A DNA stretch of 22,145 bases from Stramenopiles sp. TOSAG23-2 (lineage: Eukaryota > Sar): positions 1-22,145 of the forward strand of contig LT649519.1 in NCBI GenBank assembly GCA_900128395.1, given 5' to 3'. Positions within the stretch are counted from its first letter, which is position 1; every line of letters begins with the position of its first letter. The notes under the pieces were generated by a model. The model saw only the letters and a list, made by a program, of their open reading frames with translations. It searched no databases and was not told the DNA's origin. This document shows, in pieces, positions 8,635 through 18,289 of this stretch. The position numbers and the translations under genes were made by a program.

Positions 8635-8910
8635 AAATATTGTTTTTAAATAAAAAAAGTATGAACATGTGTATATATATATCATCTATATATATAGGTA
8701 GTAAAATACAAAACTAAAAAGATAACCGTGTATGCATATGCAGATATATCACATATACATATTTTTTTAAATATTTTTTTATACTCGTACGTACCATAAA
8801 AATATGATATTAATAGACGTCTAGTATATGTGATATATTAAGATTTTAAAATATGTGCGCATATCATATATTATACATATATGATATATGACAAATCTCT
8901 CTCTTCTTTT
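8635..8910. other. Convergent 3' flank, TA-rich
   Basis: 276 bp between the ends of the zinc-finger gene (+) and the ABC transporter gene (-). It is made of TA-rich tracts and short imperfect palindromes built on ATATCATATA/TATATGATAT (8856-8890). No gene is seen. Confidence 0.5.
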
Positions 8911-11900
8911 TTACTTCTCATTATTCTTTTTCATCTCATCTACTAATGCATAAAAGCTACTATCCTTATCTTGTAATAAATTCTCAGGCGTATTAAATTC
9001 TAATACATACCCATCGTCTAATACACAAATTTTATCAGAATCTAATATAGTATCAATACGATGTGCAATGCAAATAACTGTACAATCTGCAAATGCAGTA
9101 CGTATCATTTTTTGTAAATTTTGATCCGTTTCACTATCAACACTTGCAGTTGCTTCATCCATTATTATAATTTTATTCCCACGAAGCAAAGCACGCGCAA
9201 CGCAAATTAATTGCCGTTGTCCAGCTGAAAAATTCAAACCTTGTTCTGCTACAGTACTTTGTAAACCATCACCTAATGATTTTACAAATTCATCTAATCC
9301 AACATTACGTATGGCTTCCCATATCGCCTCGTCTATATAATCATCGAATGGATCTAAATTATGCCGTACATCACCACTAAATAAAACTGGCTCTTGTGGT
9401 ATTAAAGATAAATTACTTCTTAAATCACTTAAACCAATTTTCGAAATATCCATACCATCAATGATTATAGAACCACCATCTAACTCTACTAATCGTAATA
9501 ATGAAACGATCATACTACTTTTTCCACTTCCTGTTCGTCCACATACACCAACTTTCTCTCCACCTTTAATATTAATATTAATTTTCTTTAATACTTGTGG
9601 CAAGCCTGGCCTGTATGACATGACTACATTCTTAAATTCAACTGCACCATTGGCAGGCCACGTTTTTGCAGGGCGATTGGATTCAATGATCGAAGGTTTT
9701 TCTAATGGAATATTTTTAGTATAATGTTCCAATCTTTCTACTGCAGTCATATTATTTTCAGTCTCAATAAACGTACGTACAGTCCATTGTAATAAACCAG
9801 TAATTTGTAAGCAATAAACTAAACCTAAGCCAACAACTGGCCGTGCTTCTTCTGAAACTGGAAAGAATAATGCTAATGCAGCTACGGTACAGAAAATAGA
9901 TATACCTACTACATCTAAACGCAATGCTAACCACCTTGAGCACATTTGAAAATCTAAATATATACCATTGTTACGATCAACATATTTATCATTAATCCCA
10001 ACAAACTTATCGCTTTGATCAAATGCGCGAATAGTTTCAACCCCATTAAGCATTTCTTGAAATCCTGAAAATATTGGGGAACGACTGATACCTTCCAAAC
10101 GTTTTACTTCACGGCTTGATTTTCGATAATAATATTGTGAAGTATAATAAATAAGACCAATAGGTATTAAAAATGGTACGAAATATACATTTGATATAGC
10201 ACATACAACAACAGCTGCAAAAACATACATTGAATTTTGGAAAAATTGAATTCCAAATGTCGGCAATTGAACATCTACATGGTCCATATCAGATGAAAAT
10301 CGATTGATAATCTGTCCTGTTTTTGTTACATCGAAAAACAAATTAATCGGCGCTTTCAATACAGCTGTAAATATCGTATCGTGAAAATTAACGCTGGCAC
10401 ACACAGATGTGTACATAAATAAAAATCCACGTGCGATCAAAAGAACAAAGGTAACGCATGTTAATGATATGTATAAAATTAATGCTGGTTCATTTGGTGT
10501 TTTAGCCCAATAAGTGAGCAAGAAATCGCTACCCGTCCTACCAACTTGAGCAGTTAAATACAATGTTACTATAAATAATGCCCATGGAATACCATAGCCA
10601 AAAGAGGAAGCGGAGCGAAACCATGCTAAATATGTACCACAACCAACTACACCTTTTGCACGGTCTTCTTTTTTATATAATTTTTTCTCTTCTTTTTGAT
10701 CATCATTATCAACTTTTGAATCTTTCGCTTCTTCACTACTACTACTACTAGCTTTTTTCTCTTCATCGGAGGTTGCTGTATTGACAACTGTAACTTTGAT
10801 GTCGTCTTTTACTATCTCATCCATTTTCCCTTCTCCTTCATTGTCTTTTTTCTTAGTATTATTATCAACAACGTTCTGATCGCTTGCTTCTTCATTTGTA
10901 TTCTCAGTCTCATCGCTGTTTTCACCAACAAGTAAGGATGAATATTTTTCCAATGCGTCTTCTGCATTCCCACAAAATGCAAGTTTACCATGGTCCATTA
11001 TACAAACAAGATCAGCTTCTTTCAACAAATGATAATGACTATTTAAAACTAAGATTCTAGTTTTATCTTTTAATATTCCATTATTACCAATTGCACTTTC
11101 CCATAATTTATTTGCAACATGTACATCAACTGCACTTAACGGATCATCCAATAAATAAATATCCTTATCTTTTGAATTGTATAGCGCTCTTGCAATTGCA
11201 ACACGTTGTTTTTGACCACCTGATAAATTGATTCCTCGTTCACCAATTTCAGTTTCATCTCCATATGGAAGAATTTCCAAATCAGTGGATAGCTGTGATG
11301 CTTCAACAACTAAATCATATTCTTCTTTTTCATATTCACGTGCAAATAATATTCCATCCCGTACTGTTGAATTTTGAATCCATGGACGTTGTGAAACGTA
11401 ACTAACAGCCCCATTTACGAAACATTTATTTTTATTAATGGTCATTTCCCCTAAAATAGCTGAAAGCAATGATGTCTTTCCACTACCAACAGTACCACAT
11501 ACAATACATAATTGACCTTTTTTTAAAGTTAAATCGTTAACAAATAATTTAAATGGTTGACCATTTGTTTGACCATCCGATGCCTTTTTTCCAGCTTCGT
11601 TCATTATGCTATCCCAAGAAAATTCACTATCTTTCAATGAAATTGCACGATCATCTTTATCATCCAGTACATGGAATACTTCCCGTTCATGAACTTCTTC
11701 ATTGAAAAAATAAAATTTTTCTAAACGCCGATAGGATACCAAACTTTCAATAAATTGACCAATAGCACGTGGCATGATTGCCATTGGTAATCGCAATAAG
11801 TTAGTATATGCAAGTACAACAACAACTTTATCAACCGTTATATCTTGATAAATATATTGATATGTCAAGAAAGCACCAATACCAATTAATGGTGGAGAGA

Positions 11901-12993
11901 TGAAGAAGATAACTTGATTTGCAGCTTGTAAATATAACAAACGTCGTAATTGGTCTGTCTCTTGCCCTCTTAATTCTTGCACTTGTTGGGCAGCACGCTT
12001 TTCCCATGCATAGCTTTTGATAATTCGTATACCACTCAATATTTCAGTAATAACACTAATCCGTTTGTCTGTCTTTTTTAACAAAGCTCTTCTTGTAACA
12101 GATATTAAATTGAATAATTTCACTTGAATGGATGCCATAATACACATCATAGCAACAGGCACGATAGAAACGGGTCCTAACTCTGTAGTTAATAATGACA
12201 TTGCAATAATAATCAAAACAGGTCCAAGCCATATCCAATGCTGTGGCACAGTTCCACCGAAAATTAACATTGGATCAACACTCATTAATGTTACAATATT
12301 ACCGCTGGATTGTGATAATTTAGATGCGGATGATAATTTGATTGCTTTTCGATATACAAAATTCATCACTGCTGCTCTCATACGAAACGAAAAACGAAAC
12401 ATCCAATAAAATGCATGATTCAAAAAGAAAATTTGAACAAGAGCAAAACACAATAATGTAATCCATAGTGCAGTGGGTGAAAAATTACCAAAAATTGGAT
12501 CATGTTTGTTAACGATTTTATTTAATATCGCCCGTATAAACAATGGCTGGAAGCCATACACACCCACCCATACCATCAAACAGATGCCACCCCAAAGCGA
12601 TTGTATACCATGTGCACGATACAAGGCTCGTATAATTCTCCAGCCACTGGTTTTCTTCGTCTCAGCAACTTTCTTACGTTCTTCATCTGTTATTAGTTTT
12701 CTTTCGCGTTCAATTTGAGTTTCCAACCTTTTCCAAGCTTGTGCAGTCAAATCTGAAAATGGTAAACGAATCATATCACTCATTTCTAACGCTTTCTTTG
12801 TACCAAGAACTATTAATGGTTGAATAAAGAAAAACAACAATACATTGAAAGGATTCTTATTATTATCGAGTGGATTTTGTCGTAAATTTAATTCTTTATT
12901 TGGATCATCTGGCTTTTCCTTCTTCAACCTCGTCATTACTTCTTCACCTTTCTCCTCATTTTTTTCCTTCTTCGATTGTTGCACCGACGCCAT
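8911..12993 (-). CDS. ABC transporter, subfamily C (MRP-type, no TMD0)
   Basis: A 1360-aa full transporter: TMD1 (about 110-430), NBD1 (about 470-680), an acidic/Lys-rich linker (about 690-780), TMD2 (about 785-1080) and NBD2 (about 1110-1345). NBD1 has Walker A GTVGSGKTS, signature LSGGQKQR and Walker B LLDDPLSAVD, where Asp replaces the catalytic Glu. NBD2 has Walker A GRTGSGKSS, a divergent signature FSAGQRQL, Walker B IIIMDEATASVD with the Glu, and H-loop IAHR. This asymmetry is a known ABCC trait, so only site 2 should hydrolyse ATP well. The N-terminal motif NPFNVLLFFFIQPLI is also ABCC-like. Length fits short MRPs such as ABCC4. It should export organic anions or conjugates; substrate and membrane are unknown. 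The 4.1-kb gene has no intron and ends TAA. Confidence 0.95.
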   Translation of the reverse strand: MASVQQSKKEKNEEKGEEVMTRLKKEKPDDPNKELNLRQNPLDNNKNPFNVLLFFFIQPLIVLGTKKALEMSDMIRLPFSDLTAQAWKRLETQIERERKLITDEERKKVAETKKTSGWRIIRALYRAHGIQSLWGGICLMVWVGVYGFQPLFIRAILNKIVNKHDPIFGNFSPTALWITLLCFALVQIFFLNHAFYWMFRFSFRMRAAVMNFVYRKAIKLSSASKLSQSSGNIVTLMSVDPMLIFGGTVPQHWIWLGPVLIIIAMSLLTTELGPVSIVPVAMMCIMASIQVKLFNLISVTRRALLKKTDKRISVITEILSGIRIIKSYAWEKRAAQQVQELRGQETDQLRRLLYLQAANQVIFFISPPLIGIGAFLTYQYIYQDITVDKVVVVLAYTNLLRLPMAIMPRAIGQFIESLVSYRRLEKFYFFNEEVHEREVFHVLDDKDDRAISLKDSEFSWDSIMNEAGKKASDGQTNGQPFKLFVNDLTLKKGQLCIVCGTVGSGKTSLLSAILGEMTINKNKCFVNGAVSYVSQRPWIQNSTVRDGILFAREYEKEEYDLVVEASQLSTDLEILPYGDETEIGERGINLSGGQKQRVAIARALYNSKDKDIYLLDDPLSAVDVHVANKLWESAIGNNGILKDKTRILVLNSHYHLLKEADLVCIMDHGKLAFCGNAEDALEKYSSLLVGENSDETENTNEEASDQNVVDNNTKKKDNEGEGKMDEIVKDDIKVTVVNTATSDEEKKASSSSSEEAKDSKVDNDDQKEEKKLYKKEDRAKGVVGCGTYLAWFRSASSFGYGIPWALFIVTLYLTAQVGRTGSDFLLTYWAKTPNEPALILYISLTCVTFVLLIARGFLFMYTSVCASVNFHDTIFTAVLKAPINLFFDVTKTGQIINRFSSDMDHVDVQLPTFGIQFFQNSMYVFAAVVVCAISNVYFVPFLIPIGLIYYTSQYYYRKSSREVKRLEGISRSPIFSGFQEMLNGVETIRAFDQSDKFVGINDKYVDRNNGIYLDFQMCSRWLALRLDVVGISIFCTVAALALFFPVSEEARPVVGLGLVYCLQITGLLQWTVRTFIETENNMTAVERLEHYTKNIPLEKPSIIESNRPAKTWPANGAVEFKNVVMSYRPGLPQVLKKININIKGGEKVGVCGRTGSGKSSMIVSLLRLVELDGGSIIIDGMDISKIGLSDLRSNLSLIPQEPVLFSGDVRHNLDPFDDYIDEAIWEAIRNVGLDEFVKSLGDGLQSTVAEQGLNFSAGQRQLICVARALLRGNKIIIMDEATASVDSETDQNLQKMIRTAFADCTVICIAHRIDTILDSDKICVLDDGYVLEFNTPENLLQDKDSSFYALVDEMKKNNEK

Positions 12994-13453
12994 AGTTTGC
13001 TTTTTTTATCGCAATATATTATAATATATATATATATATGTATGGGATATATTGTAATAATTGTCTCTCTCTCTCTCTCTCTCTTTCTTTTCCTTCTATG
13101 TTTCAGCTATGCTATATTGATGTAATAAATGTATGGTTTTAAATAATGTATCAAAATAGATGTTCGAAGAGATGACCACCAACTGTATGTCCATGCTAAT
13201 CTGGTTAACCGCGGTGCTTCCATAACAGCTGAAATTATTCCATCCAGCCGGGTTTGACAGACGACGCTGTTGTCGTCATTTTTGGTACAGACTTTATTTT
13301 TTATCGGTTTTAGTTTTGCACTACACTTGCATTACTGTATAATCAATATTTATATACAATACAGACTATTACTTCAGCAAGCGAAACAATATTCTTAAAC
13401 AAAAATTCTTTTGTTTAAGATAATAGTCGTCTATCGACCTTACGTTTGTAACA
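12994..13453. promoter_or_regulatory. Shared 5' region of the divergent ABC transporter and PGP-repeat genes
   Basis: 460 bp between divergent starts. It holds a (TA)n run (13024-13039), a CT repeat (13064-13085) and a notably GC-richer island at about 13170-13290. The island has a perfect 6-bp hairpin GACGAC/GTCGTC with a 6-nt loop at 13260-13277. The island may be the promoter core; no ORF is supported. Confidence 0.45.
13064..13085. repeat. (CT)n microsatellite
   Basis: Eleven CT units upstream of the ABC transporter start. On the transcribed (minus) strand this is a GA repeat, similar to the GA run upstream of the first gene at about 607. Confidence 0.85.
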
Positions 13454-15037
13454 ATGTCCACTGTAAATATATCTCCTGTAAAAAAAAAGAAGAAGAATGT
13501 AAATAATTTAAATAAAATAAAAACAAATAATAATATTGTAAAACAACAATTTAATATGGAAGATTTATATGAAGAAAGAGTCATTGGAACACGTATAAGT
13601 AAAAAGGACGGAGAAGAAGAAATACCTTTCTTTTTACTATTAAACCCAAAAAGTATATTAGACGACCCAATTAGACCATGCATTGATGTTGACTATAATA
13701 AAGGCGCAGCTGAAGTTGGTCCTGTTGATACAAGGCATAGTTTAGATTATTTAAACCCGGTCCACTCTCCAACTTTTAAAAATTATGACGTCCCAAACGA
13801 GGATGAGTGGAAACTAAGAAGAAAAAAATATGATCCTGGACCTGGTTCGACTGTGCCAAATTACGCATATTATGAAAAGACAAAAGGAGGTGATTTCAGT
13901 AGAAATCATGAAGAAAAGGATTTAAATATGACTAGTAATAATGATGTTTCGACAGCACATATTGGGCCAGGATTTTATAAAACGACATTAGGTAAGTTTT
14001 CACAGGTAGCTTGTACGACTGGAGGATCATTTTCTAAATTACCAAATATTAATTCAACGGAGGCGGCATATAGAAAAGGGTTATTGACAGGTGGGCCATC
14101 ATTTTTTGCTCCCAAACGAGATGATCGTTCTCAAGTAAATTATAATGCTACTCCCACTCTTTTGCGTACAGCTAATACCAGTTTAACACCTGGTCCAACG
14201 ACATATAATCCAAATACTTACGGTTCGTTTGGTACAAAAGGTGGTTTTAAAATGCGTGAGGAAACTCAAATGACAAAACAAGTAAGAAAAATGAAAAGAT
14301 TATTAGATGATCCAAAAGATTATTTCATAGAATTAGCAAATGATGAATCCTATATTGTAAATAAAAAGTACCCAAAGCCAACCAAATTGACCATTATACA
14401 AAATGCATTGGAAAAATGTAATAAACAAATTTTACATATCATTGATGGTGCACGAGAGGAAGAATTAAAACGACAGAAATTGCAACATATACAAAAACGA
14501 AAATTATACGCTCAGGAAAATTATGATGCATTTATGTCACAACAATTTCAAAATTATGAATTAGAGCAAAAATACGATGCAAATAGAAAGGTAACTGAAT
14601 GTGAAATTAAGCATTTATTAATAAAACAAAAACAATTAAAAGTGTCATATGAAAAGCTATTGAAAAAAGACCAGCGTTTACATCCTGAAAAATATAAAGT
14701 TATAGATATTAATAATAAAGAATCATCATATTCAAATGATTTAAATCGATGGTTAAATGATATGAAAATTCGTCCAAGTAGTAGTCAGAGTAATGAAAGA
14801 GGTGATGAGGATGATAATAATGATGAAGAAAATGATAGAAAAAATGACGGCATTGGTAATAATACAATGATGATGGAAGAGAAAGATTATAAAAACGAGG
14901 AGATACAAGAAGAAGATAGTCCATTGAAAAATGAATACTATAATAATATGAAAAAAGTTTTCCAAAATCATGGGGCGATTATTTGGCCAACATTATCACC
15001 TGTTCGATATAATCCAAACGACAACGAAAAGAAATAA
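13454..15037 (+). CDS. PGP-repeat (SHIPPO-like) probable ciliary protein with coiled coil
   Basis: A 527-aa protein with spaced Pro-Gly-Pro type motifs: YDPGPGSTVPNY (about 126-137), IGPGFYKTT (about 171-179), GGPSFF (about 212) and LTPGPTTYNPNTYGSFG (about 247-263). Such motifs define the sperm-tail PG-rich repeat (SHIPPO) group, many members of which are in or on axonemal microtubules. Residues about 290-420 are helical and charged (IQKRKLYAQENYDAFMSQQF..., KHLLIKQKQLKVSYEKLLKK), a likely coiled coil. Residues about 450-500 are acidic and Asn-rich. The N-terminus is Lys-rich. With SPEF1 it suggests a flagellated cell. The exact orthologue is unclear. A donor-like GGTAAGT near 13990 is not used, because the frame reads straight through. 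It ends TAA. Confidence 0.8.
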   Translation: MSTVNISPVKKKKKNVNNLNKIKTNNNIVKQQFNMEDLYEERVIGTRISKKDGEEEIPFFLLLNPKSILDDPIRPCIDVDYNKGAAEVGPVDTRHSLDYLNPVHSPTFKNYDVPNEDEWKLRRKKYDPGPGSTVPNYAYYEKTKGGDFSRNHEEKDLNMTSNNDVSTAHIGPGFYKTTLGKFSQVACTTGGSFSKLPNINSTEAAYRKGLLTGGPSFFAPKRDDRSQVNYNATPTLLRTANTSLTPGPTTYNPNTYGSFGTKGGFKMREETQMTKQVRKMKRLLDDPKDYFIELANDESYIVNKKYPKPTKLTIIQNALEKCNKQILHIIDGAREEELKRQKLQHIQKRKLYAQENYDAFMSQQFQNYELEQKYDANRKVTECEIKHLLIKQKQLKVSYEKLLKKDQRLHPEKYKVIDINNKESSYSNDLNRWLNDMKIRPSSSQSNERGDEDDNNDEENDRKNDGIGNNTMMMEEKDYKNEEIQEEDSPLKNEYYNNMKKVFQNHGAIIWPTLSPVRYNPNDNEKK

Positions 15038-15121
15038 TCAACTCTATACGTATTTTTCTTAAACTCTGGATAAAAAATGAAATATGATGTATATATTAAT
15101 ATATTATATATATATTAAATA

Positions 15122-15230
15122 TATATAAAATGTTCTCTTACTCATATATTATATAAAATTCTTTTACTCCCGTTTATTAACATCTCAAATCAAAAATGAT
15201 TTATAAATTTTAGTAAAAATTATTTAGTAT
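15122..15230. repeat. Direct repeat, copy A (109 bp)
   Basis: Identical by eye to 15335-15443, with a constant 213-bp offset. Read on the minus strand it is the stop codon and downstream flank of the gene remnant found in copy B. Confidence 0.9.
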
Positions 15231-15334
15231 GACGTAGAATGTCCAAAATCAGGACAAAACTTATTTTTCAATATCAGAATACCAGCTATGATATGCGTTA
15301 AATTAAATATATGTATCATATCATATGTTGATAT

Positions 15335-15443
15335 TATATAAAATGTTCTCTTACTCATATATTATATAAAATTCTTTTACTCCCGTTTATTAACATCTCA
15401 AATCAAAAATGATTTATAAATTTTAGTAAAAATTATTTAGTAT
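15335..15443. repeat. Direct repeat, copy B (109 bp)
   Basis: Identical by eye to 15122-15230. It continues without a break into a second repeated segment (15433-15485) that is shared with copy C. Confidence 0.9.
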
Positions 15444-15485
15444 TCAAAAGATGTTTCCTCTGTCTGTGATTCAGAGCTGAATGAA
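15433..15485. repeat. Second direct repeat, first copy (53 bp)
   Basis: Matches 15611-15663 exactly by eye (offset 178 bp). On the minus strand it encodes the tail SSESQTEETSFEY followed by TAA. Confidence 0.9.
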
Positions 15486-15604
15486 AGAGGTCCTTCTTCA
15501 TAAAGTTGTAAATCACATTCTTTAATCAATCTAAATGTTTTCTCATTGTCGTAATAAAGGTGTGTACCGTATTTCTTTGTATTTTGGTGATTTATAAATT
15601 TAAT
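15437..15604 (-). pseudogene. C-terminal gene remnant or last exon, unknown family
   Basis: An open minus-strand frame of 55 codons ends in TAA at 15439-15437 and has no ATG. It is preceded directly by TTTTAG, which is a stop in frame and also an acceptor-like AG. The peptide has ordinary, mixed composition (KKYGTHLYYDNEKTFRLIKE, then CDLQLYEEGPL and SFSSESQTEETSFEY), unlike the AT-noise frames around it. Its last 13 residues are encoded again in copy C upstream, and its 3' flank is repeated in copy A downstream. This fits the broken end of a gene that was partly duplicated in tandem. I do not recognise the family. Confidence 0.5.
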
Positions 15605-15664
15605 CTAAAATTATTTAGTATTCAAAAGATGTTTCCTCTGTCTGTGATTCAGAGCTGAATGAAA
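15589..15664. repeat. Direct repeat, copy C
   Basis: 15611-15663 repeats 15433-15485. The adjacent 15589-15610 is a diverged version of 15411-15432. On the minus strand the copy is preceded by a TA tract and TTTTTCATTCAG, which resembles a splice acceptor. Confidence 0.85.
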
Positions 15665-15780
15665 AATATATATTATATATATACGATGTATTTTTTAAAC
15701 TTTTCTCTATACAATATTATTTTCTCTGCTTTTTCGAACTTCGAACGCGTACAAATGAAATAGAAAGATAAAAAGTCTGA

Positions 15781-15885
15781 GGCTAGCGTTCTCTGACGGA
15801 ACACCAGAGGCATTTCCTGGTCCAAATCTACGTTTTTGCTTTTCCCAGGAAAGCAAGGCTAGCTAGCTAAGGCTAGCTGGCTAGC
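15781..15885. promoter_or_regulatory. Cluster of four GGCTAGC motifs
   Basis: GGCTAGC occurs at 15781, 15857, 15871 and 15879, in a GC-richer patch about 260-360 bp upstream of LSM2. A hairpin (15810-15820 with 15845-15854) lies between them. The only other GGCTAGC I noticed is at 490. It may be a binding-site cluster or a degenerate repeat; function is not shown. Confidence 0.35.
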
Positions 15886-16142
15886 GGGTTTCCCTATCAA
15901 ATTACAATATTTATACTTTATACTTGAAGGTGAATTTAGAATACTCCACATTGTGGTGGTCGTCTCCAAAAAAAAAAAATCATCATTTTTTTTTTTTTTT
16001 TGTTTGAATGAACAAGAGGAAACCACACATTATATATATATATCTATTTGATTCTAAATAGATAGATAGAAAGATAGAAAAGATAAAAGTGAAGAATAAA
16101 TATATATATTATATATATAAATATACATACACGCTTACCATC

Positions 16143-16421
16143 ATGATATTTTATTCCTTTTTTAAAACATTAGTAGGAAAACCCGTCTGTGTTGAATTGA
16201 AAAATGACCTCTCTTTGACTGGAACATTAGAAAGTGTTGACCAATATTTAAATGTGAAACTTAGTAATGTTGACGTAGTAGATAAAGAAAGATTTCCACA
16301 ATTATTAGCTTGTAAAGATTCATTCATACGTGGCTCAACCATTCGTTATATTCAAATACCAAGAAATGAAGTAGATACAGAATTATTACAAGATGCTGCA
16401 AGAAAAGAATCTCAGTCGTAA
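16143..16421 (+). CDS. LSM2: LSM2, U6 snRNA-associated Sm-like protein
   Basis: A 92-aa protein of the normal LSM2 length that matches the family along its whole length: MIFYSFFKTLVGKPVCVELK, LTGTLESVDQYLNVKL (Sm1), SFIRGSTIRYIQIP (Sm2, with the RG of the RNA-binding loop) and EVDTELLQDAARKE, the characteristic LSM2 tail. LSM2 is part of the Lsm2-8 ring on U6 snRNA in the nucleus and the Lsm1-7 ring in mRNA decay in the cytoplasm. The start at 16143 is chosen because it is the first ATG and aligns with the family; the frame extends upstream only through a TA-rich leader. It ends TAA. It is intronless. Confidence 0.97.
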   Translation: MIFYSFFKTLVGKPVCVELKNDLSLTGTLESVDQYLNVKLSNVDVVDKERFPQLLACKDSFIRGSTIRYIQIPRNEVDTELLQDAARKESQS

Positions 16422-16697
16422 ACATATATAGATGTGACAAGGACATATTTATTATATATATTTATATATAAATATATTTTGAAAGACACTGGCATATGAT
16501 ATTTATGTGTATAATCTACAAACTATGGATATATCATAATATATATTATATCGTTTTCTTCATATTTTTGTACACACAGAGATGCTATATGAATCATTTT
16601 TATATATATTATATATTTATATTATATATTATACTCTCCTACTCGTACTAATCTCTCTCTTTTTAAAAAATATTCTTTTCTATTTTAAATATAAAAT
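16422..16697. other. Convergent 3' flank of LSM2 and the RBR ligase
   Basis: 276 bp of TA-rich sequence. On the minus strand an AATAAA overlaps the TAA stop of the ligase gene (CAATAAATTT), a possible poly(A) signal. No gene is seen. Confidence 0.5.
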
Positions 16698-18254
16698 TTA
16701 TTGTAATTCTCTTGCAATCTTATTTACAACTTCTTCTGCATTTGAAAAATTGCCTCCATTACTTTGAAGCTCTAATAAAGCCGCTTCCTTTGCACTAAGT
16801 CCAGCCTCTTTCACAGCACGTGCATCATCTTCAGTAGTTTTACTATATAAGGGGCAGCCGTTGCATTTCTTGTGTGTACAATGAGGCTTTTGGCAAAAAT
16901 GTGCATATTTTATTTTTTTCGTGATCAATTTTCTACATAAATAACAGGAGAACGTGCCGCATTTTGGACATGTCATTTTATTGCATCCTTCTTCCTTGTA
17001 AAAGCGAGTTGAGCATTTCGGGCAGCTTCGTACTTTTGCTTCTGTCATTTTCTCCTCGATTTTACGACGAATTTCCTCTGCTGACTTTCCATCAACTTCA
17101 TCGCATTTAAATGGTATGTGTGATTTCTTACGGCACATTCTACAACTTTCTATTTTACAAGAAGGGTTTGGACATGAAAAAATATTGTTACCAACCGGTA
17201 AAATTGCAATTGCATCGCAAAATGGACATGAATGTAAATCATCGACTTTAGCTTCTTTCAATACATGTTGTGCGATGGTGAAATCATATTTTTCTAACAC
17301 AATTGGTGGCAATGCTCGACGTAAAGTCGAATTATTGAATTCACCTTTACATTGACCTGACATATCCATGCATTTAATCTTTGCCCGCTGCTTCCCAAAT
17401 ACTTCCTCTTGCACATATCTGTTCAAACATTTTGCACAAAATTTGTGACCAGCTGAACATTGAACTGTTGCCTCTTCAATAACATCATCGTAGCAACAAC
17501 CACATTCTACATTTGGCTTTTTAATCTTATATTCATGTTTTTGTAATAAAATATCAATTTCACTTAATTTCCTTCTATTTTGAATTTCCAGCCATTGAAT
17601 TTCTTTTCGCAATTCGCCATCCATATTAATTTCCAATTGATAGGCTGCATCTTGACGTTTATTTTTCAATAGGGAGGCACCATTGATTTGTCCTGTATTC
17701 TTATTTTGAGCTTTTAACATTGCTTCAAGTGTCGGTACATATTGAAAATGATATCTTTTAAAATATGAATCGATAGTGCTATATGTAATCTTTCTAAATG
17801 TCATTGCGAGTTTTAATCGGGCATCTTTACGATAACTTGAAGTTGTGTCTCGCGTCTTATCTATATCTCGGTAATCTCTTTTATTCACAGCACTATTGTT
17901 CTTGTTTACACTCTCTTCCGGGTAATCGTTTTCTGCCATGTACGATATAAGAGTATCTGGATTTCGATATTCTTGTAATTTCTTTTTCAACCAATCTACT
18001 TTTACATTTGGAAAAACGCTTAATACCTGTGAGAGACCATCTTGTCTAAAATTGACATTGTTCCCGTTACTATTATATGGCATTGACCCACCATTGCTAG
18101 TATTTACAAAATTTGTTATCCAATCTACATTATTGTTTGAATTTGAGTTCCCTTCCCCAAACCCGGCAAGATCAACAATATTATTATTATTGTTAATATT
18201 ATTGCTCTTGTTAGAAGCTAAATCAAACCATGGTATCTGCCGTGTTTCATTTCG

Positions 18255-18289
<35 letters not shown>

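Larger units (their letters stand above)
15038..16142. other. 1.1-kb gene-poor region with tandem repeats and a decayed gene tail
   Basis: Between the PGP-repeat gene and LSM2. It contains three partial copies of one segment (15122-15230, 15335-15485, 15589-15664), a minus-strand coding remnant at 15437-15604, a cluster of four GGCTAGC motifs (15781-15885), a hairpin around TTTCCTGG/CCAGGAAA (15810-15854) and facing A12 and T16 runs (15968-16001). The last part carries the LSM2 promoter and 5' UTR. Confidence 0.6.

Noticed and set aside
13985-14010. A donor-like GGTAAGTTTT followed at once by TTCACAG inside the PGP-repeat gene
   Set aside because: The spacing is too small for any known intron class here and the reading frame is open through it.
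15230-15330. A short open minus-strand frame in front of copy A of the repeat
   Set aside because: About 30 codons of AT-biased sequence without motif; expected by chance.
465-15833. The 10-mer AAATCTACGT shared by 465-474 and 15824-15833
   Set aside because: Flanking sequence does not match, so it is probably chance rather than a dispersed element.
16089-16142. An upstream extension of LSM2
   Set aside because: It would need a GTG start and adds translated TA repeats. The first ATG at 16143 matches the family start exactly.
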